In this document: one piece after another, positions 1 to 6,004 of the stretch
Position numbering within the stretch: position 1 is the stretch's first letter
Layout: each line of letters begins with the position of its first letter
From: an uncultured Burkholderiales bacterium
GTDB lineage: Bacteria > Pseudomonadota > Gammaproteobacteria > Burkholderiales > Burkholderiaceae_D
NCBI GenBank assembly: GCA_903904635.1
Contig: CAIVDH010000009.1
Location: 1-6,751 of the forward strand
Direction of reading: 5' to 3'
Length of the DNA: 6,751 bases
Notes under the pieces: model-generated
The model's database searches: none
What the model was told of the DNA's origin: nothing
Seen by the model: the letters and a program-made list of their open reading frames with translations, nothing else
Program-made: the position numbers and the translations under genes

Positions 1-208
1 CTAATACAGGAAAACTATTGTGGATTTTTTCGTTATTTGATTCTATGCAGGCCCGAATCTGGCTAAATAATTTCTCAGCGCGAGCCAGTGCTAATTTATC
101 GACATCGGCTTGTGGGGCTTGTACGCTTGCATCGTTTGCATAACTCACAGGTGCCAGAAAAAAAATCAGCATGGCAGTGGTCAGTATGCTACTCAGTTGC
201 TGTTTCAT
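1..208 (-). CDS. Small exported protein of unknown function (5' part only)
   Basis: The reading frame is open from ATG at 208 to the left edge, giving 69 complete codons with no stop, so the C-terminus lies outside the window. Residues 1-24 form a clear Sec signal peptide: Lys at position 2, a hydrophobic core ending LIFFLAP, and a signal peptidase I-type site after VSYA (residue 24). The visible mature part begins NDASVQ, is charged and probably helical (about residues 35-62), and has one cysteine at residue 54. It should be periplasmic or secreted. I do not recognise a family. The Shine-Dalgarno is weak (AGAAAG-like, about 6 bases before ATG). The gene is divergent from the exported four-cysteine gene starting at 370, with a repeat element in between. 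Reality of the gene rests on the signal peptide and uninterrupted frame. Confidence 0.65.
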   Translation of the reverse strand, partial: MKQQLSSILTTAMLIFFLAPVSYANDASVQAPQADVDKLALARAEKLFSQIRACIESNNEKIHNSFPVL

Positions 209-233
209 GATGTCACTTTCTGAGCACGGTTTT

Positions 234-343
234 ATTAAGAAGCGCTATCAAAATGACGCTGACTGCGTTGCTTCGCCTTGTCGCACAGACGTACTGCCTG
301 CGGCTTCACGCCTTGCCACCCCATTTTGATAGACGCTCTTAAT
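234..343. repeat. MITE-like or intergenic repeat element with terminal inverted repeats
   Basis: Two arms face each other: 234-255 and 322-343. They match at 18 of 22 positions without gaps, with a perfect ATTAAGA outer block and a perfect CTATCAAAATG inner block separated by a shifted GCG core. The interior holds a second, smaller hairpin (281-303): GTCGCA pairs with TGCGGC and CAG pairs with CTG around ACGTA, with a CC bulge. The interior also contains two related direct copies of GCTTC..GCCTTG (near 269 and 302). No coding potential is seen. The architecture fits a non-autonomous mobile or palindromic intergenic repeat. Whether it is repeated in the genome cannot be seen from one copy. Confidence 0.6.
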
Positions 344-353
344 TAAATATTTT
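326..353 (+). promoter_or_regulatory. Candidate sigma-70 promoter with -35 in the repeat arm
   Basis: TTGATA at 326-331 (5 of 6 to TTGACA) lies inside the right inverted-repeat arm. TATTTT at 348-353 is a 4 of 6 match to the -10 element, with a 16-base spacer. This would start transcription near 360, just before the ATG at 370, leaving a very short leader. This is inference from consensus matching only. Confidence 0.3.
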
Positions 354-369
354 TAAGTTTTTTATATGT

Positions 370-789
370 ATGAATCCTACCTTGAAAAATACTATAAAAA
401 TGCTGTTTCTGCTGCAGATGATTGGCGTTGTGCAGTTGGCGCAAGCCAGTTGCATATCTGAGAATTCATCGCATATTTGTGGAAGGTTCAAGACCATCAT
501 GGCTGAATCTTCACAGGTGCTGGGTAATGAGCTTGCCGTATGTGGTGGCATGCTCAGTGGCCTTGATTCGACAGTCTCAACTGAAATTAAAGAAGCGTAC
601 GGATTTAATGCTGCAGATTTGAATAACGCGGGGATTATGTTTTTGGAGATGGCACATCGCTATATCACTTGGTCTGAAGTCCTAAGGCTGAGCGACAGAG
701 AGAAAAAAAGATGGAAAGAAAATCCGGAAGTAGGAAAAATGTTCAGTAGCATTGAAATACAAAAATGTCTGAATAGGCTGGAACAGTAA
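370..789 (+). CDS. Exported four-cysteine protein of unknown function
   Basis: The 139-residue product begins with a Sec signal peptide: Lys residues at 6 and 10, hydrophobic core LFLLQMIGVV, and a likely cleavage site after AQA at residue 26. The mature domain has four cysteines (28, 37, 58, 133), enough for two disulfides, which fits a periplasmic or secreted location. The rest looks mainly helical, with a basic cluster at REKKRWK (110-116). There is no lipobox, and the Cys at residue 28 is not preceded by one. I recognise no family and propose no function. No clear Shine-Dalgarno precedes the ATG, so initiation may be weak or leader-poor; an internal ATG at residue 11 would remove part of the signal peptide and is less likely. 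It converges on the lipoprotein gene ending at 858, with no obvious intrinsic terminator between them. Confidence 0.6.
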   Translation: MNPTLKNTIKMLFLLQMIGVVQLAQASCISENSSHICGRFKTIMAESSQVLGNELAVCGGMLSGLDSTVSTEIKEAYGFNAADLNNAGIMFLEMAHRYITWSEVLRLSDREKKRWKENPEVGKMFSSIEIQKCLNRLEQ

Positions 790-857
790 TGATCAAATTT
801 TACTCGCTCACATTGAAGGGCAGCGAATTCAGATAGCACTGCGACTTCAGCTGCATT

Positions 858-1499
858 TTATTTTGGAAATTTAAATTTGATAACATGCGGCACACCGCTT
901 TCGCCAGGAAACTTGGTAAAAGCACTCTGCACCAGATAAGGCATGACTGTAGCCAGATTGCCTTCTTTGCCATCACTACTGACCGTTGCGTCATAAATCG
1001 CACGATCACTTGTCAAATCAGTAATTTTAATTTTTAGCTCGCGATGAAACACGGTGTAGCGCCGCTCTACCTCGCGTGCCATAGGCATGCTAGGCCACAT
1101 CGTTCCGTAGTAAGGATGCCCCCAGCCTGGGCCTACCCAATAGGGATAGTGATAACCCGGCCCATACCAAGGCGTGCCGTACCAGGAATCCACTAAGACA
1201 GTTTGTATGACATGTACATCGCGCCCGGTAATCAAGCTGCTAAATGAAACTTTTAATTGCGGGCTTTCTTTGTCAGCCGGTTCGCGCAAGCCTACTCTTA
1301 TGAGTTCTTTGCGGATCAGATTTTCCACATTACGGTGAGCCAAATCCTTGGCCTGCTCCTCGGTATGCGCAAAAACAAAAGATGGATTGCCAAAATCTTT
1401 CGGCCACTCATGGAATGCAGTGACTTCGCTTTTTATGGTGCTTGCACATCCTGTGAGCAGGGCAGTAAAAAAAGTTAGCAATAACAGCATCAAGCGCAC
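858..1499 (-). CDS. DUF4136-type outer-membrane lipoprotein
   Basis: The 213-residue protein has a lipoprotein signal peptide with lipobox LLTGC, so Cys18 would be lipidated after signal peptidase II cleavage. Ala19 at position +2 predicts transfer to the outer membrane by Lol. The layout fits DUF4136: an N-terminal strand and helix part (about 24-105), a central Tyr/Trp/Gly/Pro-rich loop (about 106-136, with YGTPWYGPGY), and a C-terminal part (about 146-213) with RELKIKITDL and a final helix-strand ending in VIKFKFPK. The family's function is not established. The start is GTG at 1499 rather than the ATG three codons later, because GGAG at 1507-1510 lies exactly 7 bases upstream. It is transcribed away from pepN, with which it shares a short upstream region. 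Confidence 0.8.
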   Translation of the reverse strand: MRLMLLLLTFFTALLTGCASTIKSEVTAFHEWPKDFGNPSFVFAHTEEQAKDLAHRNVENLIRKELIRVGLREPADKESPQLKVSFSSLITGRDVHVIQTVLVDSWYGTPWYGPGYHYPYWVGPGWGHPYYGTMWPSMPMAREVERRYTVFHRELKIKITDLTSDRAIYDATVSSDGKEGNLATVMPYLVQSAFTKFPGESGVPHVIKFKFPK

Positions 1500-1506
1500 G
1501 ATAATT

Positions 1507-1510
1507 CTCC
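1507..1510 (-). promoter_or_regulatory. Shine-Dalgarno deciding a GTG start
   Basis: On the minus strand GGAG is followed by AATTATC and then GTG at 1499, a 7-base spacer. The in-frame ATG at 1490 would be 16 bases away. This supports the GTG as the start of the DUF4136 lipoprotein. Confidence 0.6.
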
Positions 1511-1546
1511 GAAATAAATATTCGATGCAAATCTGATATCAAACTC

Positions 1547-1552
1547 ATCATA
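1547..1552 (-). promoter_or_regulatory. Candidate -10 element of the lipoprotein gene
   Basis: The minus strand reads TATGAT, a 5 of 6 match to the sigma-70 -10, placed so that the transcript would have a leader of about 40 bases before the GTG at 1499. No good -35 lies 16-18 bases upstream, so this is only a candidate. Confidence 0.25.
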
Positions 1553-1568
1553 CCTCTATTGGCCGTCT

Positions 1569-1577
1569 TGGTAGAAT
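1569..1577 (+). promoter_or_regulatory. Candidate extended -10 promoter of pepN-fbp
   Basis: TGGTAGAAT carries the TGn extension directly followed by TAGAAT (5 of 6 to TATAAT). Extended -10 promoters can work without a good -35, and none is seen here at the right distance. Transcription would begin near 1584, which would place the 12-bp tandem repeats in an untranslated leader of roughly 130 bases before the pepN ATG. It would also exclude the upstream GTG (1578) and ATG (1576) as starts. Confidence 0.4.
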
Positions 1578-1598
1578 GTGTTTTTTGATGTGGTTACC

Positions 1599-1668
1599 AA
1601 GCTTGATTTTCAGCTTGATTGTCAGCTTGATTGTCAGCTTGATTGTCAGCTTGATTCTCAGCTTTTTC
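1599..1668 (+). repeat. 12-bp tandem repeat in the pepN leader
   Basis: The unit CAGCTTGATTGT occurs three times exactly (1611-1622, 1623-1634, 1635-1646). It is flanked by variants: AAGCTTGATTTT at 1599-1610, CAGCTTGATTCT at 1647-1658, and a decaying CAGCTTTTTC at 1659-1668. That is about 5.5 units with no spacers. The period is a multiple of three, so copy-number change would not alter a reading frame: it reads QLDC in the pepN frame, SLIV in another, and hits TGA in every unit of the third. It lies between the candidate promoter and the conserved pepN start. Confidence 0.9.
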
Positions 1669-1712
1669 AACCATCAAACAGATTTGATAGCCCTCACTTA
1701 CAAACATTCCCT

Positions 1713-4379
1713 ATGCGTACCGATACAGCCGCTGCAATTTTCCGCCATAACTATGCCCAACCTGCCTATTGGGTAGAAACAGTAGACCTGGGTTTTGATC
1801 TTTCACCCTCTGCCACCCGTGTCGCCGCACGAACCAGGCTAAAACGCAATCCGGATAGCCCACATCGCGCAATCGTGCTTTTTGGCGAAGAGCTGGAGCT
1901 CGTTGCCATACGCATGAATGGCAAGAGCTTAAGCAAACGTCATTATCAGCTGGAACACGGCCGCCTCACTATCGCTGATGCGCCCGATGAGGTAACGCTG
2001 GAAATTGAAACCTTATTGCGTCCTGATAAAAATACTTCGCTCATGGGGCTCTATGTTTCAGGCGGAAATTTTTTCACGCAATGCGAAGCTGAAGGATTTC
2101 GCAAAATCACTTACTTTCCTGATCGCCCCGATGTGATGGCCAAATACCGCGTCATGCTGCGCGCGGATAAAGCCCAATATCCTGTGTTGCTATCGAATGG
2201 CAATCTGATTGAGCAGGGTGACTTGGGTGATGGTCGTCATTACGCATTGTGGGAAGACCCATTCAAGAAGCCATCGTATCTGTTTGCGCTAGTGGCTGGC
2301 AAACTGGTGTGTGAAGAACAGACACTGCGCTTAAATTCTGGCCGTGATGTGTTGCTACAAGTTTGGGTAGAGCCGGGCAATCTCGACAAGACTGCGCATG
2401 CGATGGAGTCGCTAGTCAAAAGCATACGCTGGGATGAACAGCGTTTCGGACTTGAACTCGATCTTGATCGCTTCATGATCGTGGCCGTGGGTGATTTCAA
2501 TATGGGCGCGATGGAAAATAAAGGCCTGAATATTTTTAACACCAAATATGTCTTAGCCAATTCACGTATTGCCACGGATGCAGATTACGCCAACATAGAA
2601 TCCGTAGTCGGCCATGAATATTTTCATAACTGGACCGGCAATCGCGTTACTTGCCGCGACTGGTTTCAGCTTTCATTAAAAGAAGGACTGACTGTATTTC
2701 GTGATCAGGAATTTTCTGCCGACATGATAGGTAGCGACAGCGGTCGTGCAGTCAAGCGTATTGAAGATGTGCGCGTGTTACGTCAGGCGCAGTTTCCTGA
2801 AGATGCCGGCCCTATGGCGCATCCGGTACGTCCGGACTCTTATGTCGAGATCAATAATTTTTACACCGTCACCATTTATGAAAAAGGTGCCGAAGTTGTG
2901 CGCATGTTGCAAACGCTGGTAGGGCGCGACGGATTTCGTAAAGGTATGGATCTTTATTTTGCGCGGCATGATGGACAAGCCGTAACCTGCGATGATTTCC
3001 GGGCTGCGATGGCAGACGCCAATGCACGCGATCTGTCACAGTTTGAGCACTGGTACAGTCAGGCTGGCACACCGCGCGTCAGCGTGCATGCGCAGTACGA
3101 TGATCAAGCAGCCACCTACACGCTCACCTTCGAACAATCTTGCGCACCTTCTGCCGGGCAACCAGACAAATTACCGCTGCATATACCAGTCGCAATTGGT
3201 CTGCTGGATGCGCAGGGCAATGATCTGCCTTTGCGTCTTGATGATACAAAGCTGCAGTCGTCACCTACGACGCTGGTGCTGGAGCTGACCAAGGCGAAAC
3301 AAAGTTTTACTTTCAAAGGCATCACCAGCAAACCGGTTCCATCGTTGCTGCGTGATTTCTCTGCACCTGTGACACTGGATTTTGATTACAGTGATGATGA
3401 GCTGGCATTTTTGCTTGCACATGACAGCGATGCGTTTAATCGATGGGAAGCAGGCCAGCGATTGGCTACACGTCGTTTGCTGGCATTGGCATCAGACTCG
3501 ACCATGCATGCATCAGACTACCAAACGACCAAACAAGACACCTTATTATTTTCTGCATTGGGCAAATTGCTCAATGACAAAACACTCGACCCTGCTTACC
3601 GCGAACTGGTGTTGAGTTTGCCTTCTGAGGGCATGCTGGCTGAGCAAATGTCCGTGATTGATCCGCAAGCCATACATAGTGCACGACAAATTTTGCGCCG
3701 TGCGTTGGCAACGGCATTGCGTGCAGATTTGCTGGCAGCGTATCAGGCCAATCACACCCCGGGTGCGTATCATCCGGATGCAAAATCAGCAGGCAAACGG
3801 GCATTACGTAATTGCGCGCTTTCCTATCTGGCTGAGCTGGAAGATGGCCAGTCAGAAAAAATTATGCAAGATCAGCTGGAGCATGCGACCAACATGACAG
3901 ACCGTATTGCGGCATTGGCAGCGATGGTGAATCATGATGTGCCTGCCACAAAACAGGGATTAAATAATTTTTACACTGATTTTTCTGATGAGCCGCTGGT
4001 GATAGATAAATGGTTTAGCTTGCAAGGCGCTGCACCTTCAACCGATGTCGCTACTGTGCGCAAACTGATGAAGCATCCTGCCTTTAATCTGAAAAATCCG
4101 AATCGTGCGCGCAGTTTGATTTTCGCTTTTTGTAATGCCAACCCAGCACGCTTTCATGCTGCTGATGGAAGTGGCCATGCATACTGGGCTGAACAAGTCA
4201 TCGCGCTAAATGCAATCAATCCGCAGGTGGCAGCACGTCTTGCGCGCGCGGTTGATCGCTGGCGCAAATTTACGCCAGCATTACAGGCAAGCATGCATGC
4301 GGCGTTGAAAAAAGTCGCTGCCAGTAAAAAGCTTTCCAAAGATGTGGCCGAAGTGATTAATAAATCACTGACCAATTAA
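1713..4379 (+). CDS. pepN: Aminopeptidase N (M1 family zinc metallopeptidase)
   Basis: The 888-residue protein is a cytoplasmic aminopeptidase that removes N-terminal residues from peptides during protein turnover. In this numbering the M1 signatures are complete: GAMEN at 265-269 (substrate N-terminus binding), HEYFH at 301-305 (zinc ligands His301 and His305, catalytic Glu302), third zinc ligand Glu324, and the transition-state Tyr389 in IYEKG. Glu125 in QCEAEG matches the second amino-group anchor of E. coli PepN. Domain order is an N-terminal beta domain (about 1-195), a thermolysin-like domain (about 196-450), a small beta domain (about 451-550), and a helical C-terminal domain to the end. 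E. coli PepN has 870 residues, so the length is normal. The frame is open back to GTG 1578, but that 45-residue extension is mostly repeat-encoded QLDC. The family start MRTDT is met exactly at 1713, although no strong Shine-Dalgarno precedes it. fbp follows after 22 bases, suggesting co-transcription. Confidence 0.95.
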   Translation: MRTDTAAAIFRHNYAQPAYWVETVDLGFDLSPSATRVAARTRLKRNPDSPHRAIVLFGEELELVAIRMNGKSLSKRHYQLEHGRLTIADAPDEVTLEIETLLRPDKNTSLMGLYVSGGNFFTQCEAEGFRKITYFPDRPDVMAKYRVMLRADKAQYPVLLSNGNLIEQGDLGDGRHYALWEDPFKKPSYLFALVAGKLVCEEQTLRLNSGRDVLLQVWVEPGNLDKTAHAMESLVKSIRWDEQRFGLELDLDRFMIVAVGDFNMGAMENKGLNIFNTKYVLANSRIATDADYANIESVVGHEYFHNWTGNRVTCRDWFQLSLKEGLTVFRDQEFSADMIGSDSGRAVKRIEDVRVLRQAQFPEDAGPMAHPVRPDSYVEINNFYTVTIYEKGAEVVRMLQTLVGRDGFRKGMDLYFARHDGQAVTCDDFRAAMADANARDLSQFEHWYSQAGTPRVSVHAQYDDQAATYTLTFEQSCAPSAGQPDKLPLHIPVAIGLLDAQGNDLPLRLDDTKLQSSPTTLVLELTKAKQSFTFKGITSKPVPSLLRDFSAPVTLDFDYSDDELAFLLAHDSDAFNRWEAGQRLATRRLLALASDSTMHASDYQTTKQDTLLFSALGKLLNDKTLDPAYRELVLSLPSEGMLAEQMSVIDPQAIHSARQILRRALATALRADLLAAYQANHTPGAYHPDAKSAGKRALRNCALSYLAELEDGQSEKIMQDQLEHATNMTDRIAALAAMVNHDVPATKQGLNNFYTDFSDEPLVIDKWFSLQGAAPSTDVATVRKLMKHPAFNLKNPNRARSLIFAFCNANPARFHAADGSGHAYWAEQVIALNAINPQVAARLARAVDRWRKFTPALQASMHAALKKVAASKKLSKDVAEVINKSLTN

Positions 4380-4390
4380 AAATACAAAAC

Positions 4391-4395
4391 AGGAA
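4391..4395 (+). promoter_or_regulatory. fbp Shine-Dalgarno in the short pepN-fbp gap
   Basis: AGGAA lies 6 bases before the fbp ATG at 4402. The 22-base gap leaves no room for a separate promoter outside pepN, which supports a shared transcript. Confidence 0.6.
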
Positions 4396-4401
4396 TAAGT
4401 C

Positions 4402-5406
4402 ATGAAACGTATTAGTCTGACGCAGCATTTGGTTGAGCAGCAACGCCAGCATAATTCCATACCAGCAGAGCTGCGACTGCTTATTGAAGTGGTGGCGCGC
4501 GCCTGTAAAACCATTAGCCATTCAGTAGGCAAGGGCGCGCTGGGTGATGTGCTGGGTACGGCCAGTAGTGAAAATGTTCAGGGTGAAATTCAAAAAAAAC
4601 TCGACATCATTTCCAATGAGATTTTGCTGGAAGCGAATGAGTGGGGCGGGCATCTGGCGGCCATGGCGTCTGAGGAAATGGAAACCATCCATCCGATTCC
4701 GAATCGTTATCCTAAGGGTGAGTACATGCTCTTGTTCGATCCATTAGATGGTTCATCAAATATTGATGTGAACGTTTCTATCGGCACGATCTTCTCGGTA
4801 TTGAAGGCGCCTGATGGCATGACGGTACCGACAGAACAAGATTTTCTGCAGCCCGGCACCATGCAGGTGGCGGCTGGCTATGCAATCTACGGTCCGCAAA
4901 CCATGTTGGTACTCACTACCGGAAATGGCGTGCATTGCTTTACGCTTGATCGTGAGATGGGTTCATGGGTAATGACACAGCGCGACATAAAAATCCCTGA
5001 AGAGACCAGCGAATATTCGATCAATGCATCCAACGCGCGTCATTGGCATCCACCTATGCAGCGTTATTTTAATGAGCTGCAAGCCGGTAAAACCGGGTCA
5101 CGTGGGCGAGATTTCAATATGCGCTGGGTTGCCTCCATGGTCGCTGATGTACACCGCATCATGTCGCGCGGCGGGATTTTCATGTACCCGGCCGATGCCC
5201 GTGAGCCGGACAAGGCCGGTAAATTACGTCTGATGTACGAGGCCAATCCTATGTCCTTCATCGTCGAGCAAGCCGGTGGCGCGGCCACTGACGGCCAAAA
5301 TCGCATCCTCGACATCAAGCCGCATACGCTGCATCAGCGTGTGCCGGTTTTCATGGGATCCAAGAGCGAAGTGGAGTTGGTTACGCGTTATCACCGCGGT
5401 GAGTGA
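4402..5406 (+). CDS. fbp: Fructose-1,6-bisphosphatase class I
   Basis: The 334-residue cytoplasmic enzyme hydrolyses fructose 1,6-bisphosphate to fructose 6-phosphate and phosphate. This is the irreversible step of gluconeogenesis, and it also feeds the Calvin or ribulose monophosphate cycle where those exist. Class I signatures are clear: the metal-site acidic pair at Glu91-Glu92, FDPLDGSSN at 112-120 (metal ligands Asp113 and Asp116), [15 protein letters not shown] at 239-253, and the active-site block [13 protein letters not shown] (273-285) with Lys274 and the metal ligand Glu280. Length is normal for bacterial FBPase-I and no key residue is missing. The start has a Shine-Dalgarno 6 bases away and the typical N-terminus [14 protein letters not shown]. 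It follows pepN by 22 bases; no functional link between the two is obvious. No intrinsic terminator follows before the tRNA. Confidence 0.97.
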   Translation: MKRISLTQHLVEQQRQHNSIPAELRLLIEVVARACKTISHSVGKGALGDVLGTASSENVQGEIQKKLDIISNEILLEANEWGGHLAAMASEEMETIHPIPNRYPKGEYMLLFDPLDGSSNIDVNVSIGTIFSVLKAPDGMTVPTEQDFLQPGTMQVAAGYAIYGPQTMLVLTTGNGVHCFTLDREMGSWVMTQRDIKIPEETSEYSINASNARHWHPPMQRYFNELQAGKTGSRGRDFNMRWVASMVADVHRIMSRGGIFMYPADAREPDKAGKLRLMYEANPMSFIVEQAGGAATDGQNRILDIKPHTLHQRVPVFMGSKSEVELVTRYHRGE

Positions 5407-5462
5407 TTGGCTGCTTTATGCCTGGCATTACGCAAAAGCCGGGGTGGGACGGATTTATTTGT

Positions 5463-5478
5463 TAAAATACGCCCCTTC
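5463..5478 (+). promoter_or_regulatory. tRNA-Thr promoter -10 and GC-rich discriminator
   Basis: TAAAAT at 5463-5468 matches the -10 in 5 of 6 positions and sits 10 bases before the tRNA 5' end. The bases after it, ACGCCCC, form a GC-rich discriminator of the type found at stringently controlled stable-RNA promoters. No good -35 is seen 16-18 bases upstream, so strength is uncertain. Confidence 0.45.
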
Positions 5479-5554
<76 letters not shown>

Positions 5555-5564
5555 AGTGTCATGT

Positions 5565-5595
5565 AAAAAGCCCAGTTCACAAGACTGGGCTTTTT
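5565..5595 (+). terminator. Intrinsic terminator after tRNA-Thr, bidirectional
   Basis: A perfect 12-bp stem pairs AAAAAGCCCAGT (5565-5576) with ACTGGGCTTTTT (5584-5595) around a 7-base loop. It has a GC-rich core and a T-run on the plus strand. The A-run on the left gives a T-run on the minus strand too, so it can also end the minus-strand transcript from the AbrB-like gene, which stops 51 bases away. Confidence 0.92.
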
Positions 5596-5619
5596 GCTTT
5601 TGTGAGGCTGTTCATATAC

Positions 5620-5640
5620 TTGACTGTGCCAACAGTTCAA
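5620..5640. repeat. Small imperfect hairpin between the terminator and the AbrB-like gene
   Basis: TTGA and CTGT (5620-5627) pair with ACAG and TCAA (5632-5640) around a 4-base loop, with one bulged T at 5636. It has no T-run on either strand, so by itself it is not a standard terminator. It may protect the 3' end of the minus-strand transcript. Its role is unknown. Confidence 0.4.
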
Positions 5641-5645
5641 CCTTT

Positions 5646-5918
5646 CTAGTGGGACAGGTCAGCATCATCACGTGCTTTCAGATGCGTCTTAATATTGGCT
5701 CTAATATTGTCTTCATCTGGTAGATGTCTGCCGCGTTTGGCAAGAAACCCGCGTACTTCACCTACAGTTGAAGCAGGAAAAATTGTTGTCGCGGTGAGTG
5801 TTAAGCCAGTTGCCGTCTTGCTGATAACGAATTCTGTTCCTGGTGGCAGGTGAAGGTCGTCCCGAATATTTTTCGGGATAACAATTTGCCCTTTGCTGGA
5901 TAGTTTGACGGTTTCCAT
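5646..5918 (-). CDS. AbrB/MazE/VapB-like antitoxin, no toxin partner visible
   Basis: The 90-residue protein has a SpoVT/AbrB-type swapped-hairpin DNA-binding domain at about 1-45, with the typical run LSSKGQIVIPKNIRDDL (6-22) followed by LPPGTEFVIS. The C-terminal half (about 50-85, VGEVRGFLAKRGR onwards) is charged and helical, as in VapB-like antitoxins, where this part binds the PIN toxin. Such proteins normally repress their own operon. The start is supported by AGGGG 6 bases upstream. A PIN or other toxin gene is expected directly downstream, but the 50 bases after the stop hold only a small hairpin and the tRNA terminator, so it is an orphan or its toxin was lost. The 10-bp inverted repeat just upstream is its likely binding site. 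It lies 86 bases after the HEPN gene on the same strand and may share that transcript. Confidence 0.85.
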   Translation of the reverse strand: METVKLSSKGQIVIPKNIRDDLHLPPGTEFVISKTATGLTLTATTIFPASTVGEVRGFLAKRGRHLPDEDNIRANIKTHLKARDDADLSH

Positions 5919-5927
5919 ATTTCACCC

Positions 5928-5956
5928 CTGCGGTAAGTTTCGTCATCTTACCGCAG
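5928..5956. promoter_or_regulatory. Perfect 10-bp inverted repeat, candidate operator of the AbrB-like gene
   Basis: CTGCGGTAAG (5928-5937) and CTTACCGCAG (5947-5956) are exact reverse complements with a 9-base spacer, so half-sites are 19 bases centre to centre, close to two helical turns. The near arm ends 9 bases before the ATG at 5918 and touches the Shine-Dalgarno. It could act as a dimer-binding operator for the AbrB-like protein or, in RNA, as a hairpin limiting ribosome access. No convincing sigma-70 promoter was found beside it. Confidence 0.7.
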
Positions 5957-6004
5957 TTTCTAAATCATTTGGTAGCGTAGGAAATCTGATTGTGTATGAA
6001 AGTT

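Noticed and set aside
790..857. Terminator between the convergent genes
   Set aside because: Only short GCAGC/GCTGC and GCGAnTTCAG similarities are present; there is no stable stem followed by a T-run.
1257..1536. Plus-strand open frames opposite the lipoprotein signal peptide region
   Set aside because: The minus-strand lipobox, GTG start and Shine-Dalgarno explain this DNA better.
1599..1668. Possible CRISPR array
   Set aside because: The units are 12 bp and directly adjacent, with no spacers between them.
2240..2575. 111-codon minus-strand open frame
   Set aside because: It lies wholly inside pepN, opposite the catalytic domain, with no domain or ribosome site of its own; it is a codon shadow.
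5596..5645. Remnant of a VapC/PIN toxin start
   Set aside because: The only ATG frame on the minus strand here is 12 codons long and does not resemble a PIN N-terminus.
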